DNA from: Candidatus Synoicihabitans palmerolidicus
GTDB lineage: Bacteria > Verrucomicrobiota > Verrucomicrobiia > Opitutales > Opitutaceae
Direction of reading: 5' to 3'
NCBI GenBank assembly: GCA_020809425.1
Contig: JAGGDC010000008.1
Span: 1 to 64,000, forward strand
Length of the DNA stretch: 64,000 bases
Part shown: positions 50,401 to 59,400 of the stretch, one piece after another
Numbering within the stretch: the stretch's first letter is position 1
How the letters are laid out: each line of letters begins with the position of its first letter
The notes under the pieces: generated by a model
What the model was told of the DNA's origin: nothing
The model's database searches: none
Seen by the model: only the letters and a program-made list of their open reading frames with translations
Position numbers and translations under genes: made by a program

Positions 50401-53400
50401 CAACAAGGTTCCGGTTCCATGTGCTTCCACGAGATCAATCTTTGCTGGATCAATCCCCGCGCGTAGATACACCGTGCGTTCCAGCTCAGCTTGCGATTTC
50501 GCGCTCGGTGCAGTGATGCCATTGGTCTTTCCATCCTGATTAATGCCCGAACCGCGCACGACCCCGTAAATACGATCTCCACCCGCTCGCGCGGCGGCGA
50601 GAGACTTCACCATCACCACCGCGACTCCTTCGCTCAATGCGATGCCGTCAGCCGCTTGGTCAAACGGCCGACACCGTCCTCCTGGCGAAAGCATCTCTAG
50701 TTTACTCGTGGTGATGAGTTGGTCGGGTTCGATGATAAGGCTCACCCCACCCACCAGAGCCATCTCGCAATCTCCCGCTTGAATCGCTCGACAGGCCTGA
50801 TGCAAGGCCACCAGCGATGAAGAACACGCCGTGTCGATCGCTACGCTCGGGCCTTTCAGATTAAGAAAATAGGAAAGCCGGGCGGCCAGTATTGATGGGG
50901 TAAGCCCCATGCCGGCAAACGCAGTCTGAGCTTGTCCCGGGTTCAATCGCCGCAGAGTTCCTCCATAATCGCCCGTTCCTGCGCCCACAAAAACCCCGCA
51001 GTTCGTATTGGCTAATTCCTCACTCGTATAACCCGCATGCTCGATGGCTCGCCATGCCTCCTCCATGAATAGGCGCTGCTGCGGATCCATAATCTCAGCC
51101 TCCGCATGCGACAGATTAAAGAACAGCGGATCGAAGCAGTCGATATCTGCGATAAATCCGCCCGTGCGGCAGTACGACTTGCCCTCGGCTTGAGGATTCG
51201 GGTCATAAAACGCATTTACGTCCCACCGCTCCGCCGGCACCTCGCTTACACTGTCCACGCCCTCCGCAAGATTGATCCAAAACTTCGCCAGATTTCGCGC
51301 GCCAGGCAAGCGGCAAGCCATGCCAATAATCGCGATGGGATCGTCGCGTGTCACCGTCGGGGCGGTTTCCCCCGCCTCGGCCGAGCCCGCCGACTTAATC
51401 GTCGGCCCGGGGGCTGTGCTCAGCTTAGCCAGTTTCACCGGCACTCTTGTGATCATTGCGTGACCACTGACCGCCGCCGGTACCGACAGGCTTACGCGTC
51501 CACGAGTGACTGCATCAGAATTCGGTGCCTGCGGCGGCTCTGAAACCACGACGCCAACCTCCGGGCTCTCCGACAATTCAATTTGCGACGGCTTTGACGG
51601 CTGGAGCCGGGGAGTCGAAGCGTTGATGAGTCCGATCACGTGCTCCGCCAAATCGTCGCAATTTACAAAATCGTAGACGATCGAAGCATCGAGTCGCAGA
51701 CGAAATGCACGGTTCAAACCGTGGATGAACTCAACACTCAATATAGAGTCGAGGCCCAGGTCGCGAAAGGCGGTCTGTCCGTCAAATCCTACCGGATCGA
51801 GGTGCAGCTTCGCACATAAATCTTCCCGCATCCATCGTCTCGCCTCGTCCGCCGACGGACTTGAGGGCGACGCTTGAGTCCCGGTCTCAGACCCAGTCAG
51901 CGTCGATAGCTTTATCGGGATGGACTTCGATTCCGAAAGCGACCGTGGTCCCAGCTTGTCAGTCGTTGGTTCTCCTGCTTCCCGGATAAATTGTCTTATC
52001 CTCTCTTTCACCTCCGCCTTACCAAAGGTCTCACCGTGCATGCGCACTTCATCGGCAATGATCGTGGGCAATCGGGCCAATTTTCGCGCCGCCAGGCCCT
52101 GCTTGAGCGTGCGCATGGTATGCACCGGTTTCTGCGCCATGTCATGAGCAAGGGCCATCGCAGTCGACAACACCTCCGCCGCAGGTCGAAAGGTCACGCC
52201 CGCCCCTCGCTGAGACAGGTCACTACCGCGATAGGTCGACGCTGTCATCATCATCTCGGTCGCCGTGGCATCACCGAGTTTATCGGCCAGAATGTAGGTC
52301 GCCCCGAGCCCAGGCGTGAACCCATATTTGGTAAACACCGCAGAATAGAGTGCCTCCTCCGCCATTACCACCACATCGGCATATAACCCAAAGACCAATC
52401 CACCGCCCTGGGCGTGGCCCTGCATCGCGGATATGACCGGCACGCGACATTGCAGGAATCCTTTGAAAATAAATTCGAGGCTCGCGAACGAGCGGACCTG
52501 ATCGGATAGCGAGAGTAACTCGTCGCGAGTCCCTCCCATCGAAAACACATTTCCGATACCAGTGACGACCACCGCCTGCACCGTCTCATCGTGATCGATC
52601 TCCGAAAATACGTGCATCAATCCCTCCAGCACAGCCCCCGTGAACATATTGCGATGATCCTGGTCCTGCATCCGCACTAGCGCGATGCCGCTCTCGTCAC
52701 ACGCCCAAGTCACCTCCGGGCGTTCACCGAAAGGAGGTGCCGTTTCGCTCCAATGATTCACGGTGACGACTGGCGCCGGGGACGGATTTTTTAACGTTTC
52801 AATCTTCTCAATTTTCGACTCGCTGAAACTGCCATACCAAAATCGTTTCCGCTCAAATGGGTAACCGGGCAACAGTACCACCCCGGGTAATAGTCCACCG
52901 CGCCGGGCCCGCCAGTCCACCACCCCTCCGCCGACCCAGCCCGTTGCCACCGATTGGGGATCTGCTCCGAGCGCAATGGGTTCGCGCGCGCTTGCCGGAG
53001 TGACCTTGCCTCGGCCTACCGCAGTCTCATCCCCTTTGAGCCAGCGTTCCAAGCGTGCAATCACCTCGGATACACTCCGAGCCGGCAACGCCAGTCGTTC
53101 CGTCATGGCTTCGCGTCCCGCTTGCAAGGTGTGCGCCAACGCCGCGAAATCGAGGTCGGCACCTGTACTTCGCAGGTGCGCAACGAGTCGTTCCGCTCCA
53201 ACCTTCAGCGCGGGAGGGGTCCGCGCGGACAAGACAATGATCTCCTCGCCCTCCCGGGGGCGCAACGCTGAGGCACCTTGATACTCTTCCAAAATCACAT
53301 GCGCATTGGACCCACCCGCACCAAATGAGCTCACCCCAGCTCGCCGAGGTTGTTCCAGCCCGTCAACAACCGGACGCACCCAAGGCGTCGCTTCAGTCGG

Positions 53401-56400
53401 GACGACGAAAGGCCCTCCGGCAAAGTCGATGTGGGGGTTGGATGGCGCGGCGTGCAAACTCGGTGCAATCACGCCATGGCGAAATTGGAGTAACACCTTG
53501 ACCATGCCAGCAATCCCCGCTGCCGCCTCGAGGTGGCCTATATTCGATTTCACCGAACCCAGACTGCACCAAGGTCCCGTCATTTTTTCCGTCGCGAAAA
53601 CACGCCTTAATCCATCCACCTCGATCGGATCACCCAATTCAGTACCTGTGCCGTGTGCTTCCACACACGAGATACTACGAGGATCGATATCCGCTCTCTC
53701 CAACGCTGCCCGCACCACCGCAGCCTGGGCCGCCGGATTCGGCACACTGAATCCGTTGGTTCGTCCGCCATGATTCACCGCCGTCGCCTTGATCACTGCG
53801 TGAATCGGATCCCCATCGCGTTGTGCCGCACGGAGCGGTTTGAGCACCAACACTCCCGCCCCCTCGCCTGGCACGTAGCCATCGGCCCCGGCACCAAAGG
53901 TGCGACACCGTCCGGTGGGTGACAACATGCCCAAACCACACGCATTGATGTATTTGGATGGATGTAAATGCAGATTCACGGCCCCGGCCAAAGCCGTTCG
54001 ACACTCGCCCCGTCGCAGGCTCTCGCAGGCCAGATACACGGCTGTCAACGCCGCCGAACACGCAGTATCCACGGGTAAACTCGGTCCTGCGAAATTAAAG
54101 AAATACGATACTCGATTGGCCGTGGACCACTCCCCGGAGTGATCCACCCGGGTGGGTGTGGCTTCGTTGCGTAATACTCCTTCCAATTGATAGGTGTTGT
54201 GCGTGACGCCGGCGAACACCCCCACGTCCGCATGTTCACCGCCGAGCCGCCACCGCGCAAGATCACTTTGGGCATAGCCCGCACTCTCCAAGGCCTGCCA
54301 AGCCACTTCCAGCAACAGTCGCTGTTGCGGATCCATTAACTCCGCCTCGACCGGCGGTATGTTAAAAAATGAGGCATCAAACTGGTCCACGCCGTCCAAG
54401 AATCCGCCCCACTTACAATAGGCTTTACCTTGCGCCGCGTCACTTGAGTCCGCTCCCGATAGCAGCTCAGCATTCCATCGCGAAAGGGGCACCGCTGTGA
54501 TGCCATCGCGTCCGTGCACCAAATTGTCCCAAAATGTTTCCAAATCGTCCGCCTGGGGAAAGCGACCGGCAACGCCAATAATGGCAATGTCTTCGGTCGG
54601 CTCCGCGCGGAGCGTTTCGTCAAGTGGCTTCGCCGTGGGCGTCGATTGATCGGACGCCACTGCAGGTGCTGGGGCCTCCATCCGGGGAACCGGGGAGCGG
54701 CGGGTTGAATCTTGAATCCAACCCTCACCATAAGCCTTGCCGAGGTGCTCACTCAGCTGCTGCAGGTTAGGGAACTCAAACAACAGCGTCTTCGAGACCT
54801 CGGGCAGTAATTCAGCCAATCGCTCGTTAAACTTGAGCACCAAAATCGAATCGACCCCATAATCGGTAAACGGAGTGGTGTCGTGCAACCTGTCCGGCGA
54901 CAACTTCAATACACTCGCCAACAACACGCGTACCGTCTCACGAATTCGAGTCGACTCATGCTTATCTGCGTCATTGGCAATTTCAGGGACCGTCGGAGCG
55001 GGTAACGGAACCAAACCACCCATTTTCTCTGCCCGGAGTGCGAGCACGTTCGCATTGCCCCAGCCCCACAATCCACTGGTTTTCTGCGACGACGAGGCCC
55101 AATCCAACAACGCCAATCCCTCCGTGGTGATCAACGGTGGCAGACCGGTTAAACGCTCGGTCTGCTCAGCGTGTTGCCGTGCCGCATCGGCATCCGTTGA
55201 GCCGCTCCCGGCCGACATGCCACCTTCGCACCACATCTGCCAATTGATTGAGACTGCGGGAAGCGCGCTTCGCTCCGCCCACTCGTCGAGATAGCGATTC
55301 GCATACGCATAATCCGCCTGTCCGGCCTCCGGCAAAACGGCTGCGACAGACGAGCAAAGCAACACCACATCCAGTTGGTCAGCCGCCAGTGCGAACTCCA
55401 GATGTCGCACCCCCAGTACCTTGGGTCCAATTACTTCGTGCAGTTCGCTCGTCTCTTTCTGCATCAGGAACCGATTACGCAACACTCCGGCGGCGTGGAT
55501 CACGGCATGGATTGAACCAAAACGATCGCGGGTCTCAGCCATCGCCCTTTCTACGTCCGCCAAGCGCGTGACGTCCCCCCTAACGTAATGAACTTCCGCC
55601 CCCAGGGCCTCGAGTTCGCGCATCCGTGCTTCGATGTGTTCGCCGCACGGTGACCTGCCCATCCACACCAAGCGGCTTCGCTGTGTTCGAGCCAAATGAC
55701 GCGAGAAAATCAGCCCCAATCCACCCGCACCACCCGTGATCAAACAAACCCCGTTTTCTCGAAAGCGCGTTTCCGATCCAGAGCCATCTTCCGTCGATGC
55801 CAAGCATCGCACTTCACGCGTCCCCGGACCCAACCGCACCTCCCGATAGTCATCATCAGACAAGAGCTCAGACACGATCCGAGGATCATCCCCGGATGCT
55901 CGCACCAATCGCGTCCTCACACGAGGTGCCTCTTCGGTCAACGCGCCGAGATAGGCTCCAAGGGCGGTCCACGCGGGTCCCGCGTCAATCGGCATGATCA
56001 CCATCAAGCGCACCCGTCCGGTTGAAGATTGGTTTAAAATCTCACGCGTCAATGTATGCAGTTTATCAATACTTCTCGCCAACTCAGTTTCCAACGAAGT
56101 CACCATGGCACCGAAACCCAACACCACGCCTGCGGGCGGGTTGGCCAAACGAGGCAGCTCGGATTCGGCGCACACACTCACCAGCACACCGGGTTGACGT
56201 GCCTGCAATTCTGCCATCATTCGATCGTCGAAATCACCCCACAAATCCCAACGAGCAGGCCCTTTCACCACCGCCGCCGACGGAGGAGAGACGCTCCGCC
56301 ATGTTGGCGCAAAGCATACTCGGTCCGTCAGTGAAGAGGGCGAGCCCACTTGCTTCGCTTCCGGCGAATCGACCCAACACCGTTCGAGGATAAAGGGGTG

Positions 56401-59400
56401 ACCCGGCAATGACACCAATCCCTCCGGTCGGCGCGGAAAAAGCTCCGACCAAGATAAATGCTCCTGGCTCAGGAATGCCGCGGTCAGTGCTTGCGCTTGA
56501 GCGACGGTCCACGGTCCCAGTCGTGTCGGCAGAATCTGCTCCTCCATCACGGCACTCGATGGTTCCTCGGCTGCCCTTGTTTTCAGCGCCTCACGCAACT
56601 CGTTCTTTGATGATACGGTAATGCCCCAACGTACCCCATAATGACTCCGTCCCGTTGCCAAAGTAGTCGCGATGGCATCGATTGATGCAGCCAATCCTGC
56701 TTCACTACTCAGCCACTCCAGCAAAAACTGCCTGAGCAGAGCCAATGCTTCTTCCGATTTCGCTGAGAGCAGAATCGGAACCACTCCCTCCAGCGGCTGA
56801 CTCACCGTCACCGGCGGTGCCTCTTCCAAAACGAGGTGCACATTCGTACCACTGAATCCGAACGCACTCACCGCCGCCCGGCGTGGACCAGCACCTGCGG
56901 GCCAAGCTCGCGCTTGCTGGTTAAGGAAAAATGGACTCCCTGCAAAATCGATTTCGGGGTTGGCATGCTCGCAATGCAACGTGGGCGGAATCAGGCCGTG
57001 TTTTAGCGCCAATAGGACTTTAATCACCGCCGCCGCTCCAGCCGTCATCAGGGTGTGGCCGATGTTCGATTTCACCGAACCGAGCGCGCAGAACTGGCGA
57101 CGGGTGGTAAACCGGTGGAATGCTTCGGTCAATGCGTCGACCTCGATCGGGTCACCCAATCGGGTTCCTGTTCCATGGCACTCCACCAGACCCAAGCTGT
57201 CGGGACTCAGCCCCAGTTTTTGATATAGGCCCACTTCCAGCGCGGTCTGAGATGGGCCGTTCGGTGCCGTAATCCCGGTAGTCCGCCCATCCTGATTTAG
57301 CGCCGAACCAAGAATTATCCCATGGATTCGATCTCCATCCCGCTGAGCATCCGCCAAGCGCTTGATCACCAAAACCGCCACCCCTTCACTGGGTACAAAT
57401 CCATCGGCCCCAGCTCCGAAGGTGTGGCATTTCCCGGTCGAGGAAAGCATACCCGTCTGGCTGGACAACACGTGAAATCGCGGAGTACTTAAAGTCGACA
57501 CCCCGCCGGCCAGGGCGACGTCACTCGCGCCATTATTCAGGCTCTCACAGGCGAGATGTATTGCAACGGCGGACGAAGAACAGGCCGTATCCACTGCTAA
57601 TGTCGGGCCCTTAAGATTAAGCCAATAAGCGATCCGCGCGGGCAACATCGCGGGCGCGGTACCTGTAAATGCGAAGGCCTCGCTATCACGTTTCGCCGCT
57701 CGCAGCACGATTTCATAATCTCCGTAGGAGCACCCCGCAAAGACCCCGCAATTGAGACCCGCCAATTCTTCCTGAGAGTAGCCCGCGTCCTCAAATGCGC
57801 GCCACGACTCCATGAGAAACAGCCGTTGTTGGGGGTCCATCATTTCCGCTTCGTGCGGCGAGATACCGAAGAACAAGGGGTCGAATAAATCGATCTGCTC
57901 CAGTAATCCGGCGTGACGACTGTAACTGCGGTCTGTCCTTTTCCGATCCGCGCTAAAGTACTCCTCTTTAGGCCACCTCTCCTCCGGCACCTCACTCACC
58001 GCATCAACCCCGGTCACCAAATTATTCCAAAAAACCGCAGCGTCATTCGCTTCTGGTAGCCGCATGGAATACCCCACCACGGCCACCGTTCCTGGCGGAT
58101 AATTTCCAGCCGACGAAACTGGGCCCGAGTCTGAACTTGCTGCCGCTGATTTCGATTCTGAAGGAGACGGATCAACTGACGCAAACCGCCCGGAAAGCAC
58201 TTCGCGCCGCGACGGCGTTACGACCACGGGTTGGTGCGCCTCCATGATTCTCTCCAACAACAACTCCACCGTCGGGTAGTTGAACAAGTCGAGTGAACGT
58301 AGCTCTATCTGCAAAGCTCGGTTGAGTACCTCAACGACCTCTACGGCGACAATCGAATCAACTCCCAGACGATCAAAAGAGGTCTCCGCACTCAGGTCAC
58401 TCGTCTCGAGTCGGAACACGCGTGACAGTTCGGCGTACACGATGGTCCTGACCGCCGCGGCATCACTTTTCGCTGCAGCCTTGACCGATGTGGTCTCGAG
58501 GCGGGGAGGTTCCGGGATAGGCTCCACCGCGGTTTCGCGTGGCGCGGATTTCACCCAGATTCCATCACTTTCAGCCAACAGGAGCGTCTGAAAAAAGTCG
58601 GTTGCCTCGCCACGATCCTCCTCCGCTCGTCCCGCCCCGAGAAAGCCCTCCTCCCCGAGCACTCGCAACCAACCAGCGGGATCCAAGAGTGGTGCATTCG
58701 GCAATCGCCGGGCGGCATCCTCCGCTTGCCACCAGCCTTCAAGCAGACCGTAGGTCAACGAATTGAACACGGTCACGGTGCTCACTTCAATCAACACCAG
58801 AAACCCGCTCGGTCGCAGCAGGGCCTTGATCAATTGCAAACCACGATGCAGGTCAGGCGCCACGTGCAAGGCATTGGCCGCCAATATAATATCCATTGAT
58901 CCCAATTCCACTGTTTGCTCGACTGGGTCACGGTCCAGGTCCACCACCGCGAAACGCATGAAGCGGTAATCTTCAGCCAACTCCCGATCAAAATGTCGCC
59001 GAAAGCCAGCCGAGACATCCGAGAATATGTACTCCACCCGAGCCGCGTGCGGCCGAAGAGCCTCCGCCACAAAACGCGTGGTACTGCCTGTCCCGGCACC
59101 GATCTCCAATACTCTTATGAGTGTGCCCGGAGGCACCTCTTGCAGGCGTCGTGCGACCATCCGCTCGACCGCTGCCGCCATCAAACGATTGAAATAATCC
59201 GAAATAATCGTGCCGGTATAAATCTTCTCCACCAGTTTCAAGGAGCCTCCCGGAAACATCACGTCGGTCCCTCGTCGACGTCCGCTCAACACCTCTCGTA
59301 AAGCTGCCGTGCAAACGTCGAGCAACTCGAGATAGCCCGTCATCTCTGGATAGTCTTCCGTCAAACTTGATCGCAACCTCGTCGCATCAATTTCGATGGC

